This document shows, piece after piece, positions 31,829 through 43,191 of a DNA stretch of 64,000 nucleotides; within the stretch, counting starts at the first letter, position 1; each line of letters starts with the position of its first letter. Made by a program: the position numbers and the translations under genes. Origin of the DNA: Eutypa lata. Taxonomy: Eukaryota > Ascomycota > Sordariomycetes > Xylariales > Diatrypaceae. The stretch lies in the NCBI GenBank assembly GCA_022661535.1, contig JAKULF010000004.1, forward strand, positions 806,001 through 870,000, given 5' to 3'. The notes beneath the pieces were generated by a model, which searched no databases, was not told where the DNA came from, and saw only the letters and a list, made by a program, of their open reading frames with translations.

Positions 31829-32583
31829 GATGGTCCGAAGAGGTTCCGAAAGTGTGAAAAGAATAGCTCTACTCAATCGACGCTGGCTGATGTTACTCGA
31901 TAAAAGATTACGAGGTTGAAGCGAATTGTGCTCTCGCGATTTTTATTATCGGTAGACAAAGAAAGAGAGTTCCATGCGCTCCGCAGCGCTCGGTATAGTC
32001 ACATACCTCCTTGGCTAATCGAACAGCATTGAAGTCATTCATAAGCGTTCGCATCATCACTATCACCTCCCTTGTCTCGGGCGTTATCTATCTCTTCTTT
32101 ATCAGCTTGGATTCCTCCCCCACCCTTAGATAACCAGCCAAACGACTCGCACTAGTTACTATGGCTGGCCTATTAGATCAACACATTGGTGGCGTGGTGG
32201 TCCAAATTTTGCAAGGTGGACTATCGAAAGCATAATAAGTCATACAAACCTGGTCGTTGTCTATTTCATTTAATTTTCATTCTGAAAATATGTTAGATAA
32301 CCCGAAGTCGTTGCTAATTGTAGGGCGCCTCCTATTTTATACGATGTAACAAAAATCTTGTATGAGATAAGCGGTATTCTAAAATCTTCTAAAATTTGCT
32401 TTTAGTTGGTTACGTATACTTGAGACTACTATACTTGAGTGGTAGTAGAAATACCGTAACGTGGGTTAATTAATATCACCCGCGCCTGACTTATACGTGT
32501 TCGTCGTTTCATAGGAACTGGGGAGTCGGAGTGGCTTGTCTCGGAAATCTCTTGTAAGAATGTCAAGTATTGAAACCTCCGAA
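31829..32583. promoter_or_regulatory. hxnZ promoter region
   Basis: No gene. Element variant CCCCACCCTTA at 32118-32128, with GATAAC next to it. Confidence 0.4.
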
Positions 32584-34547
32584 TTATGCGGCTTGCAGAA
32601 ATCCGCCGTAATACGTATCAAGCCACTCGGCCGCGGCCTCGCCGGATTCTCCCCCTGCCGCGTTCCATCGTCCAATAGAGCCGACGTAGCCGTCCGGGCG
32701 AACATTAACAATGGTGACCTGACCAGCCTCCAATCTCCCGAGCCACTTCTCCGTGCAGGATAACTTCTTAGTGTCTAGATAAGCTACGTCATCAATATAG
32801 ATCGTCCACCTGCTCTCGGAAAATAGGTGAGGCAGCGAGCTAATTTCAAAACTGCTCTTGTCCGAAGACGCTGTACGATGGCAACACAGTTAGTACGTCA
32901 AGAGAGGGAGTCCATTGTGCGGGTCTTCGGCTGATACTTACTGATGAGAGCGAATGTGAACAGTGGGCTTACTGTCTCGTAGCGTTGCACCTGGAGAAAC
33001 TCGTCGCCTTCCCTCTTTGGTCTCGGTTTTTTCTGATAAGAAATCGAAGCCGCCCTTGATACGCGGCTGATGAGGGACGACTTGGATTCGATACCTCGGC
33101 TCAGAGCGTCGATGAAAGTTGTTTCTGCTGTGCCGGTGATATCGCCCACCACGACGTAGATGCGGAACTGGCCAAGCATAGGCACATCTAGCTGGACATC
33201 GACTGGGTTGGCGTCGATGTACCGCGTTACTTTAGCTGGAGGAAGGTTGCTCCCTGGCTTGGCCTCTCCCAGAGCTTCCTCATCGCGCCCCTGGTTGAGT
33301 ACACTCTTCCCATAGACAATGCCCACCCCGGAAATGAAACGGGTGTTAGTCCGGAAGTTCTCCGCTAGTCGCTCTATATCACCCCCCGCAATCTCGTTGG
33401 CATGCTCGAAGTCGAAGTCAATCAGGTCGTGGGCCACCTTTTTCCGCTCCGTCTCATAGCTCTCCAAGAGGCTGGCTCTGGCCAAACCCCTAGCTGCCAG
33501 GTTCAACTTCCACCCTAGATTCCACGAATCGTGCATGCTCGTGTTCATGCCTTGTGCTGCCTTGGGGCTGTGTGAATGGCTCGCATCGCCGGCAATGAAG
33601 GCACGCTGGTCGGGGCTGGCGAAACGGGCCGCCACACGCTGCGCAACTTGGTAGTTACCGAACCACTCGACGGAGCGCCATTCCACTCGATACGGCGCGA
33701 GGATCAGACGCGCCTGCTCCATCACGAACTCTTGGCCCAGGTTCTTGGACGAGGAGGAGGACTTCATTTCGATGTAGAAGCGCGTCATGTTCCGCTCACG
33801 GGGGATGATGAGGATAGAACCGTACTGCTCGGAGAAGACGACAGTTTTACTCCAAATGTCCGGGAAGTCGGTATCCAGTTCGCCGTCCAGCACTCCCCAG
33901 AAGGACTCGTGAGGCACGGCGTCGGCGTGCGTGTTGGGGATGGCTTTTCTAACCCGAGACCGGGCGCCGTCACAACCCACGAGGTAGTCGGCTTTGGCCG
34001 TCGCCTCGATATCGCCGGGCTGGGTGAAGTGGACTTGTAAGGCCGAGGAGCGACCAACATCGTCGTAGCTCGAGAACAAGCTATCGCGCTGCACCTCGGT
34101 GCCGCTTCTGCGCAGATCTTCCAACAGCGTCCCCTCCACCATGCCCTGGTGGCATAGCAGGATATAGGGCTGCAAGACGTCAACGACAGAAGCCGGGTAG
34201 TGCACCTGACGGCTGATGCGCCCCAGCGCGCCCCCGTTGCTGCGCCGCCACATGCAGATGTCGTAGACCTTAACGCCTGTTCGGAGAAGCTCGTCGCCCA
34301 ATCCGAGCATTTGGAGTGTCTCGATCGTCTTTGGTTGGATTCCGTCTGCGCGGCCAACCGTCGTCTGATCTGGCCGCTCGTCTAGAACTTGAATTTTGAG
34401 TCCTAACCTTGCTAGTATGACACTGCGTCGTATCAGTATGGTGATTGAAAATGAGCCCGGCCTTACTCACGCCAATGTCAGCCCGGCTGGCCCGGCCCCG
34501 ACGATGCAGACATCGTGCCTCTCACCGTCGACAGAGGCGTGTGGCAT
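32584..34547 (-). CDS. hxnV: FAD monooxygenase, phenol-hydroxylase family, HxnV-like (614 aa)
   Basis: Exons (minus) 34547-34471, 34422-32942, 32870-32584 join in frame. Seen: VCIVGAGPAGLTLA at about residues 13-26, ARLGLKIQVLDER closing the fold, GRADGIQPKTIETL (about 53-66), the DG motif LVGCDGARSRVRKAI, and FIAGDASHSHSPKAAQGMNTSMHDSWNLGWKL split here as GDASHSHSP and GMNTSMHDSWNLGWKL. The C-terminal thioredoxin-like domain ends VRPDGYVGSIG followed by AEWLDTYYGGFLQ. The first exon is short and outside the longest open frame, so a naive call would start about 40 codons late and lose the FAD motif. It shares a 418-bp divergent promoter with hxnN. It corresponds to the second flavin monooxygenase of the hxn regulon. 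Confidence 0.87.
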
Positions 34548-34965
34548 GCTGTTGCTTTGTGAGTTCTGTAGGAACAGATGCTATAGCAGGTTGGATCGTC
34601 GTCGCGGATCTGGATATATGATGCCAAGTCTCACCAAGATGTAGATACAATACGGATAATAGTCGTTTATGAGCTTCTTCATACCATACAATGTGATAGG
34701 ATAACACATCTCCATTCTTGGCGTCGCTCCCGGCCAAACCCCCACTCTTGCAGGTTCCACTCGAGATTATAGCTACCTAGCTCTAGTAGTACTTAGTATA
34801 TTACCCCAAAATGGTACTATCTGCTGGCGTGATTGGCCCCCGGTTGCGTCGTACTTGGGTCATTCAGATCGCCTTTACCATCCTCGTCCGAGTCAACTAA
34901 ACCCTTCACACCTGTTCCAGGCCGTTTCTGTCCGTTCGTCTGTCTCTCTTTCTATCTCGCCGATT
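34548..34965. promoter_or_regulatory. Divergent promoter between hxnV and hxnN
   Basis: 418 bp without a gene. Contains one exact cluster element at 34740-34750 close to its centre. Confidence 0.6.
34740..34750 (+). promoter_or_regulatory. Cluster element, exact copy
   Basis: CCCCACTCTTG, 193 bases from the hxnV ATG and 216 from the hxnN ATG, so it could serve both. Confidence 0.6.
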
Positions 34966-36958
34966 ATGCAGGGAAGACGGAACTGGGAGGCCATTGCCGC
35001 CCAAAAGAGGCAAGAGCAAGCCGCGCACCTGGAAGCCGCACTGAGTACCGCAGATACTCATTCGAATGAGAATGGCAATAGCCTAGGGGCCCAAGAGGTT
35101 ATCCGCAAGGTGTCATCGGGCCAACTCACGGCCAAGTCCGTTGTTCATGCCTACATAGCCCAGTCAGTAATGTCGAGGCCGGCATGGCCCTTTACCCCGG
35201 TGTTGATACTACATATTGACACAATATTTGGAGCAGGGCTTGCGATACTCACAGAAAGGTATGGACTCCGCTGGTGTACTTGCTGTTAATGAAACGTACT
35301 GAAGGGGGTATTTATCTAGACCAACTGGTATACCCCTAATCCGCATTTGGGACTCGGCTGTCGCTCATAGTACTTGTAGCTTAACAGAGATTATGTTTGA
35401 CGATGCGATCAAAGATGCAGAAGAGCTTGACCGTTACTTTGTGCGTCATGGAACTACTATCGGTCCTCTACACGGCGTGCCTGTCACCCTCAAAGACCAA
35501 TTCAACGTGAAGGGGTTTGACTCGACTATTGGCTACGTAGGCAGGGCATATCAGCCGGCTCAAGATGACTGCGCTCTAGTCAAACTCCTACATTCGTTAG
35601 GGGCCGTCGTCATAGCCAAGACAAACCTCCCTCAGAGCATCATGGTGTGTAGCCCTAACCCCCCCCTGCCTGCCTAACTCATGAATTGTCCCCTCGCTTT
35701 TACAGTGGTGCGAAACCGACAACCCCCTTTGGGGTCAGACCACAAACCCCATAGACCCAAGGTACACACCTGGTGGCTCGACCGGCGGTGAGTCAGCCAT
35801 GCTCTTCTGTGGTGCCTCTATGTTGGGCTGGGGCACCGACATAGGTGGGAGCATTCGCATTCCATCTCACATGATGGGACTTTACGGATTTAAGCCCAGT
35901 GTATGTCAATTCTGCACTGCATTTTAAGTGACTGTCCCCCACTCTCACCCTCTTGCTAACCAGTCTGATCCCGAAATTAAAAGAGCGCACGTCTACCCTA
36001 CCGTGGCGTCCCCGTGTCCACAGAAGGCCAGGAACACGTCCCGTCGGCCGTCGGGCCCATGGCTCGCAGCTTAGACATGATTCAACTTGCCGTGGAATCT
36101 GTCATTAGCAAACGGCCGTGGGACTTTGACGCACGATGTGTTCCGATGGGGTGGAGAGATGACATATACGCGTCAACCTGTACGAGGCCACTGACCATCG
36201 GTGTGCTGCTGGATGACGGTGTAGTGAGGCCACATCCTCCCATTACGCGCGTACTACGGGCCGCCATCGAGGCCCTTCGGGCAGCCGGCCATCACATCGT
36301 CAATTGGGATGCGCGGCTCCATGCCGAGTGTATCGAGGTTATGGTAAGGGTCCGAACCAATTGGTGCGCCTGACTTACATGCGTCACTGTTTTTCTGATT
36401 CGTCTTGTATAGGATCGCTTCTACACGGCGGACGGCGGCGAGGATATCCGGACTGCTATCGCCGCGGGGGGCGAACCCTTCATCCCTCACGTAGAGCGGC
36501 TCGTCAACCGCGGGCAGCCAATCTCCGTATATGAGTACTGGCAGCTTAACAAGCAGAAATGGGAACTGCAGCAGGCCTACTTGGACAAGTGGGACTCGAT
36601 TCGCTGCCCCGAGACCGGGCAGCCAGTCGATGTTGTCCTGATGCCGCCCATGCCACATACAGCGGTGCCTCACGGAGGGTGCAGGTGGGTAGGCTACACG
36701 AAAGTTTGGAACTTCGTTGACTATCCTGCCTTGGTGATACCTGGAGGTGAGGTAGAAATAGGGGATGTATCTGAGCCGTGGGAATATCCCCCCAGAGGAG
36801 ATCTGGACGAGTGGAATCAGAAGCTTTGGGTGGACAACAAGACAGACATGGCTAAGCTGAAACTCCCTGTCGGTGTGCAACTTATTGGACGAAGGTATGA
36901 GGAGGAGAAGGTGTTGGCTGCAGGAAAGGTTCTCGATGGCCTTCTGCATGATAACTAA
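34966..36958 (+). CDS. hxnN: Amidase, HxnN-like (530 aa), seven exons including an 8-nt micro-exon
   Basis: Exons 34966-35162, 35237-35258, 35320-35327, 35380-35644, 35706-35900, 35984-36343, 36413-36958. Amidase-signature enzyme: TLKDQF supplies the Lys of the Ser-cisSer-Lys triad, TPGGSTGGESA the first Ser stretch, and GTDIGGSIRIPS the nucleophile stretch. A C-terminal PVGVQLIGRRYEEE completes the family pattern. The second and third exons (22 and 8 nt) are needed to read AYIAQACDTHRKTNCLTEI, a conserved N-terminal block that cannot be read any other way. In the hxn pathway HxnN removes the amide nitrogen after ring opening (alpha-hydroxyglutaramate to alpha-hydroxyglutarate), releasing ammonia. 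No signal peptide. Start at 34966 gives the usual NWEAIAAQKR opening. Confidence 0.87.
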
Positions 36959-37177
36959 TTACTGCTCTCTTGTCGTATTTCTATTCATGATCACGATAAG
37001 TCTCCCCAAAAGATAATATCTATCACCTTCTCACAGGCAAGCCTTGGGGACATCCTACTACAGTGACCACAGATATATATACACACAAATAACTGCAGGT
37101 ATAGAAATGCTACATTGCAAGTTAAAAAAGAAAGGCCGGTTACATATGTAAAAGATTAATTATACTACGAAGTTATT

Positions 37178-38466
37178 CTACGCCTTGGTATCTCTGTACC
37201 TTTTCATCACCTCATCGGCCGCTACCGGCATCAATGCATCAGGCGGCGGGGTGTTCTTGCTCTTGAAATAGTCGCACATCTACCACACAGAAAGTTAGCT
37301 GTCTATCTCAGTGTTACCGGTCCAGATTTATGTTCTGTCTCCACTCACCTCGGCCATCGTAACCCATTCTACCCCTTCGTGCTTGTTGATGTGCTCAATA
37401 ATGCGCTCGTGCATCAGGAGAACATGTGGTCTCCCTGACACGTCCGGGTGGATAGTCATAGGGAAAATGAACTCATCTTAACCCGAGACACAATTAGCAC
37501 GCGCACGTAAACCTGGTGATGGGTGAGAAACACGCATACCATATTCTCTGTAGAAATAGTCAAAGTGGTCTCTCCAGATATCCTCCACGTCCCTGTAATC
37601 CATTAATCAACACCTTGAAACGAAGTGGGGGGATCTCTGATCATCCTGTGCTATGCTCACCTAGGGTTGACCCAGCCATGTGAATTGGCAGAGTTCTTCA
37701 TGAACATCATGGGTGGCAAGTCATCAATATACCAAGACCCCGGGATCTCAACGAGCCCCGTTTCTTTCCCCTTAACCAGGGGCTTCATCCATTCCTCGGC
37801 CTTCTTCGAGTAGTCAATCTTGGTCCAGGAATCGCCGGTGCGGAGCCAGTAGGCCTGGCAATCGTGATGCGACATGGAATGGTCGTACTCGATGCCGTAG
37901 CTGAGCAGCAGCTCGGTACCCTCCTCGCTGGTCTCCCACCACGGAGCGACGCTCCCTCGCGGCGGCTTCCCGCAGAACTCGGTCAGGAGCTTCCACGTCT
38001 TGTCGAGCACGTCTCTCTGCTGCTCCATGGTCATGTCTGCGGGGTTCTCATGGGTGTAGCCGTGCAACCCGATCTCGTGGCCGGCGTCGCGCACCATGGC
38101 GCATTCTTCCGGGAACGTCTCCAGGGTGTGTCCGGGGATAAACCACGATGCTTTGATGTTGTACTTGTCAAATAGTTTCAGTACGCGGCGTGTCCCGATG
38201 GTGCCAGCCCAGAGGCCTACACGTAAAGCAGTCGGCAGTCAGCAGTCGATCAGTCATCTACTTTGGCCGCACAGAGCAACGGAGGAGCTCATACCTCTGC
38301 TGATGTCACTGGTGCTGTCCTCGCCGCCGTATGAACCCAACCAGCCCGAGACGGCGTCAATATCGACACCATAGCTATGTTCCAATTTCCTAATTAGCCC
38401 ATCCCTCGGAAATTGGTGACAGGGTAGTAGAGCACCCACCATACCAAGACCTTTTTCTTGCCCATT
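37178..38466 (-). CDS. hxnM: NodB-fold polysaccharide-deacetylase-like hydrolase, HxnM-like cyclic imidase (319 aa)
   Basis: Exons (minus) 38466-38441, 38389-38295, 38216-37661, 37592-37540, 37476-37349, 37279-37178. Seen: [18 protein letters not shown] near residues 14-31, [10 protein letters not shown], and [11 protein letters not shown], the metal-binding His motif. Then APWWE and [16 protein letters not shown] in the last third. There is no signal peptide or wall-binding domain, so it is cytosolic and not a chitin deacetylase. In the hxn cluster the equivalent protein is the cyclic-imide hydrolase that opens the reduced, oxidised pyridine ring, and the amidase next door takes over. The first exon is only 26 nt. 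It diverges from hxnW across 666 bp. Confidence 0.87.
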
Positions 38467-39132
38467 CTGACCTGAATCGCCCGAGGTATAATGTGACGTG
38501 GAGGCTTGCGGATGGGTCTCTTCTCGATGCCGGCGGTGTTAACAGGATTTTTTGCAGCAGGCCGGTTCATGAGGAGGGCCCATTTTTATGCAAGAAGGGA
38601 CTACCTCGTTGCACCACTCTTGCCGGGCGACATAACCCGCATCGGCTCCCCGTATGACCGGCGGCCGCTTCCGATAGCCATTGGGTGGTCCTTGTTGGAC
38701 ATCCCCCCATCCCCATAGGTGCCGGCATGATAGATAAACATGATAGATAATGTTCGACCCCTGCATGTGAAGTTGCATGGGAAGTGTAGTAGTTGGAGTG
38801 GATGGTTCACCGGTCTCCTCCACTCTACCCCACCCCCACTCTTCCCACTTTAGGAAATATAGATCGCATCTGATTGGACGATAAGGGAAGTTACTAACAT
38901 TTCCCTCGGAGGTACATCCGGGTACGCCCGGGGCATCCCTTGACTACTTGACGAGGACCTCGAGTGTCAAAGCCACGATGTTAGGGATGTCATGGGGGAT
39001 ATTAGCTAAGCGGACGTCCGGGGCCTTGAAGGAGCGCTCCATCGATTGAAAGACTTGGTCCTTCTCCTGTCAGATCGGATACGAGAATACCTAGGTTCAG
39101 AGGAGAAGCACAGCTGCCGAACAATATTCACA
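38467..39132. promoter_or_regulatory. Divergent promoter between hxnM and hxnW
   Basis: No gene. Element copy CCCCACTCTTC at 38834-38844 (last base differs) and GATAAG at 38880-38885. Confidence 0.55.
38834..38844 (+). promoter_or_regulatory. Cluster element, one mismatch (CCCCACTCTTC)
   Basis: Ten of eleven bases match; the mismatch is at the last position. A GATAAG site follows 36 bases downstream. Confidence 0.5.
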
Positions 39133-40142
39133 ATGTCTAAGGTAGGTCTATTCCTAATATCCCATGGACGGTTGGTCAAACTAGAGGGCTAATTAAGCTC
39201 ACTCCTGGGAATCTAGTTCTCCCTCAAAGGGCGCGCCGCCATTGTGACGGGTGGCGCCAGAGGCTGTGGTCTCGCTTTTGCCCAGGGCCTAGCCGAAGCA
39301 GGCGCCGACGTGGCAATATTTGACGTGATCCCCCCGTCGCCAGCCTTTGCACAGCTGCCGGCAGAACACGGCGTTCAGGCTCGTGCGTACACTGTCGACG
39401 TAACGTCGCTCGCTAGCCTCGAGAAGGGCTTCGCAGCTGTGTCGCACGATTTTTCAGGGAAGCTGGACATCTTCGTGGCCTGCGCCGGCGTGAACAAGCA
39501 TGTCGAGTTCCTCAACACTACCGAGGCGGACTTCGACCGGCTAGCCGGCGTCAACTCCAAGGGCGTCTATTTCTCGGCCCAGCTAGCCGCCAGGGCCATG
39601 ATTAGCAACGGCACTAGGTGTGGTAGCATAATACTTGTGGCGAGTATCGCGTCCCACATGGCCATTCGCTCGCAGTGTTCATCCGCCTACTGTGGTACTA
39701 AGGGGGGTGTTCGTGCTATGGTTGCCCCTATTGCGGCTGAGCTCAATAAGTACGGTATCCGGGTAAACTCCATTAGTCCTGGCTACGTCCGTACAGAGAT
39801 GACGGTACCGTTCCCGCATCTCCTGGAGAGCTGGAAAGATGAGATCATGAATGGGCGAGTGGCGGAGCCCGATGATATAAAAGGAGCCTGCGTCTTCTTG
39901 GCCAGTGATGCTAGCAGGTGAGACCCCCCACCCTTCTCCCTTTTCCCCCCAAACTACTTGTACCCGTCGCTCCGACTCATGAATAGAGTTGAAAGCTATT
40001 TCTTGCTCTGGAGCCTCGCTCGAAACCTGAACCAGAACCAACCGGAAAACGATTCATTCAAATACTAATTTCTACCTCATTTTCCTTTAGCTACTGTACA
40101 GGTTCAGATATTCTAGTGGACGGAGGGGTAACCAAGTGGTGA
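39133..40142 (+). CDS. hxnW: Short-chain dehydrogenase/reductase, HxnW-like (253 aa)
   Basis: Exons 39133-39141 (three codons only), 39217-39917, 40091-40142. Classical SDR: cofactor loop TGGARGCGLAFAQGLAEAG at about residues 14-32, DVTSL, CAGVNK, the catalytic SIASHMAIRSQCSSAYCGTKGG region with Ser, then Tyr and Lys in YCGTK (about 165-169), and SPGYVRTEMT. The C-terminal exon gives SYCTGSDILVDGGVTKW, the standard SDR end. Asp after the second strand (IFDVIPP) suggests NAD(H) preference. Diverges from hxnM. In the pathway it presumably oxidises a hydroxylated piperidine or hydroxyglutarate-type intermediate; which one cannot be told from sequence. Confidence 0.86.
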
Positions 40143-40528
40143 TGCAATATGTATTACTATATTCGAGGATGGACTTGAATATTAGAATTATGTAGTAATT
40201 ATATCTTACGCGAGAATTTACGGAAAACTAGTGCTTTTCATGGGTATAGTGATTGAAGCGTCTAAAAATTCAATTGTACGTGACTCGAAGTGCGATAGAC
40301 TCTCATGTCCTCGATGATCCTTTGCACAGGAAATGCCAAGGGATGGGATAGCATTGAATAAGACGGCTTCGGATTATTAAGGGTCAGACACAGGCTTCAA
40401 ACTACCTGATGACTTGAGGTACATGTGCCATCTGTCTACACAAGCACATAAGATCTCTACATATGTACCTATATAGTTGGCACTGACCCAGACACTGGTA
40501 CATGCAAATTATTTTCAATTCAGCTTTG
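40143..40528. other. Intergenic between convergent hxnW and hxnP
   Basis: No gene recognised. Confidence 0.4.
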
Positions 40529-42273
40529 TCAAACGAAGTATCTCCACTGAGGGTCCTCTTCGCCCTGGGTGAGGGTATGTGTCTCAACATCCTCCGCTCG
40601 AAGAACTACCTGCTGAAGCTTATCCCTCCGGCCGTTTTCGCGGCGCATCCACAGACCTAACCAGAGCGTGAAGCAGATACATGTCACGTTGCAACCTGCT
40701 GTGGCAACTAAAGTTGGAACATAGCGAGGAGCATAGGTGCTCCGAAAGGTGGCCGCCGACAGGATACCTCCAAGGTTCCCAAGTCCGACCAGCAGCCCCG
40801 TTGTGGCCGCCCTTGAGTTTTCGCCGAGGTTGTTATTGTTGTGCCAGCTGTGGACAAGGCAACTCGGGATGTAAGCCCCAGAGGCCAGAAGAAAACAGGC
40901 GAAGTAAGCCACGGCCGTGTTCTTAGTAGCATCAACGGCAGCCAAGACGACCAGCCCCGACAGACTCAATGTGAGGCTACCAACGATATGGAAGGTTCTC
41001 TCGCGGTTTCTATCGGAACTGTAGGTTACCGCAAGGAGAACAATAAATCCGGCCACGTTTGGGGGAATGGTCAGCAGGTTGGTCACAACCGTGCTGTAGC
41101 CGAGTGCCTTGAGAACAATGGGCAGGAAGTTCGCCGTCGTCGCGAAGGCCACAGGGTATGTGAAGCTAATGATGCACCACACCGGAAATTTCCAGTTGTT
41201 CCATTGCCGAAAGCACTCTCTAAAGTTGAAAGCTTCATCGATCTTGGAAGAGCCATCGCGTAACGACCTCAGAGGTGCGGCCTGCCGTTCAGCAGGGGAC
41301 AAGAACCAGGCCGTCTGCGGGTTGGCCGGCAGCCAAAAGAAAGCCACCACCCCAAATATCACAGTCATGGCGCCTGCCCGTGTTAAAATAGCTCAGGTTA
41401 GCAGGCTAATCCGTATACGGGGACATATGATATCACCAATTGTGCCATACCTTCGATCAAGAATAACCACTTCCACCCTTGGACGAAAGGATGGTGTATC
41501 TGGAACACGCCAAATGAAATTAAACCCGAGAATGCGCTGGCCAAAAGTGCACTCCCGAAAAATAGGGCGATACGGAAGCCGAGTTCATTGCGCGTATAAA
41601 AAAGAGTCAAATAGAATATGGCTCCAGCAAAGAAGCCGGCCTCGAAAACACTGTCAAGATTTTGTTTCGCATGTCAGTATGTATATTATGAAAAACCCGG
41701 CGAAACTCTTTTCACATGAACCTGACGGTCATAATTGAATTCTTCTTCTTCCTCTCTGTGACTTACCCTAAGATGAGACGGATTGCTAACATGCCACCAA
41801 AATCTCTGGCGGCAGCTTGGACGGTAGCCATGGCTCCCCAGCCCACCATGAGGGTAGGCAGCATGATCTTGCCCGAGAATCGCTTGGTCAACAGGTTGAG
41901 GGGGAGATCACACAGGCCATTCGGGATGTAGAACAGGAGGATCAGCAAAGAGAACTGCTGGCCAACGAAGTTGAGGTCCTTGCTCATCCCGTCAGTCTCG
42001 GCATTGCCTAGGTTGCTCTGTGTGTGTATTTTAATGTTAGATATCAGTAGACGACGGCCAGCACAATATGGCATGGGGGAAAGTTGCGTCACTACTTACA
42101 CGGTCGATGGCATTGAAGAAGTACATCAAGCTTGTGAATGGCAGAAGCCACATGTCCGTCTTGCGGACAATTGTCCTTTCAAGAACCTCATCAACGGCTC
42201 TTCCTGGCTCAACTCTGACTACCTCCTCTCCCTTCTCGGCATTTAGCGACTCTGGTTGACCCTCGAGCTCCAT
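40529..42273 (-). CDS. hxnP: MFS transporter, allantoate-permease (Dal5/Tna1) type, HxnP-like (489 aa)
   Basis: Exons (minus) 42273-42100, 42017-41767, 41650-41451, 41373-40529. Anion:cation symporter family, which includes the yeast nicotinate permease Tna1. Seen: RKTDMWLLPFTSLMYFFNAIDRSN at TM1, NFVGQQFSLLILLFYIPNGLCDLP, RLILGVFEAGFFAGAIFYL, FLPANP-like FFWLPANPQTAWFLSPAER in the central loop, and twelve hydrophobic spans. Its promoter (42274-43191) carries an exact cluster element and three GATA sites. Best assigned to HxnP, the likely nicotinate importer; nicotinate itself as substrate is inference. Confidence 0.82.
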
Positions 42274-43191
42274 TGTGATAAATCTGTCTTCGGAGAGAAA
42301 CCGTCACCAAGCTCTTCTATCAGAGAATACCTACATAATTAGCTAGTATGGGGCGCTGAATGGGGCAGAATATATATATATGAGCCAGATTAACACCTAA
42401 AGTTCATAACCCTACTTAAATTATGCGTACCTTGTCCATAATATCTACGCGCACATAGCGACCCTTGACATCAGTTACCTATCATATCACTATATCGGGC
42501 AATCCCACCTGGCGTAAATAGAAAGAAGCTCGCGCTTCACAGGGGTGAGAGCTGAAGCATCACGATAAGACCGATAAAATCGATAAGGAGTTAGATACCT
42601 ATGTAGGAATGATGACCGGGAAGATGGGGAGCCAACCAGGAGCTTAAGCTTGGTGGCACAGATGCGACTTCTCCCGACGTTGGCTTGCACCAAGAGTGGG
42701 GGAGAGGATACACACACTATGGCGCCAGTGGGGATTTATGGTGACGGCCATGAGATCACTATGCATTCAGCCAGGATGGTTTCAATCCGCAGTTGAACTA
42801 GTAAAAGTTTTGAAATAAATGTTATTATTCCATGTTGGCATTATTTTGACTGACACCCGTCTTAAGCATATATCTACTCCAGAAATTTAACGTCCCCCAA
42901 ATGGCCGGAGGAAGTGTTGAAGACACTCCCTTAGTAGGAGAAAGGGGAAGTTCACGTATGAAATAACCTATACCAAACTTGCAATGTGCCTGGAAGTTTG
43001 CAACATGCTACGACCCTACCAGTGACCAATCACAATAATATACGAGATAATACATGAGATTCATTTCTTAATTTAGTGATATACGGAGACTCTCCTGGAT
43101 AGATGGACCAATGTGGTGTGTAGCCGTAGACTTGACTTTTATCTTCTCACGGCCTAATATAGTACCCAGGTTGATATTAGTGAGGTCTTTC
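42274..43191. promoter_or_regulatory. hxnP promoter region
   Basis: No gene. Exact cluster element at 42691-42701. Three GATA motifs lie close together: GATAAG at 42564-42569 and 42582-42587, and GATAAA at 42573-42578. Confidence 0.55.
42691..42701 (-). promoter_or_regulatory. Cluster element, exact copy
   Basis: CAAGAGTGGGG on the plus strand, 418 bases upstream of the hxnP ATG and about 100 bases from the GATA trio. Confidence 0.6.

Noticed and set aside
32898..34310. hxnV starting at the ATG of the long open frame
   Set aside because: It would lose the N-terminal FAD motif; a short first exon at 34547-34471 supplies it in frame.
36254..36949. A 231-codon minus-strand frame
   Set aside because: Antisense to the 3' half of the amidase gene, which has a convincing domain reading.
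40529..41368. The C-terminal 279 codons of hxnP as a separate transporter gene
   Set aside because: It has only half of the membrane segments; three upstream exons complete a 12-span carrier.
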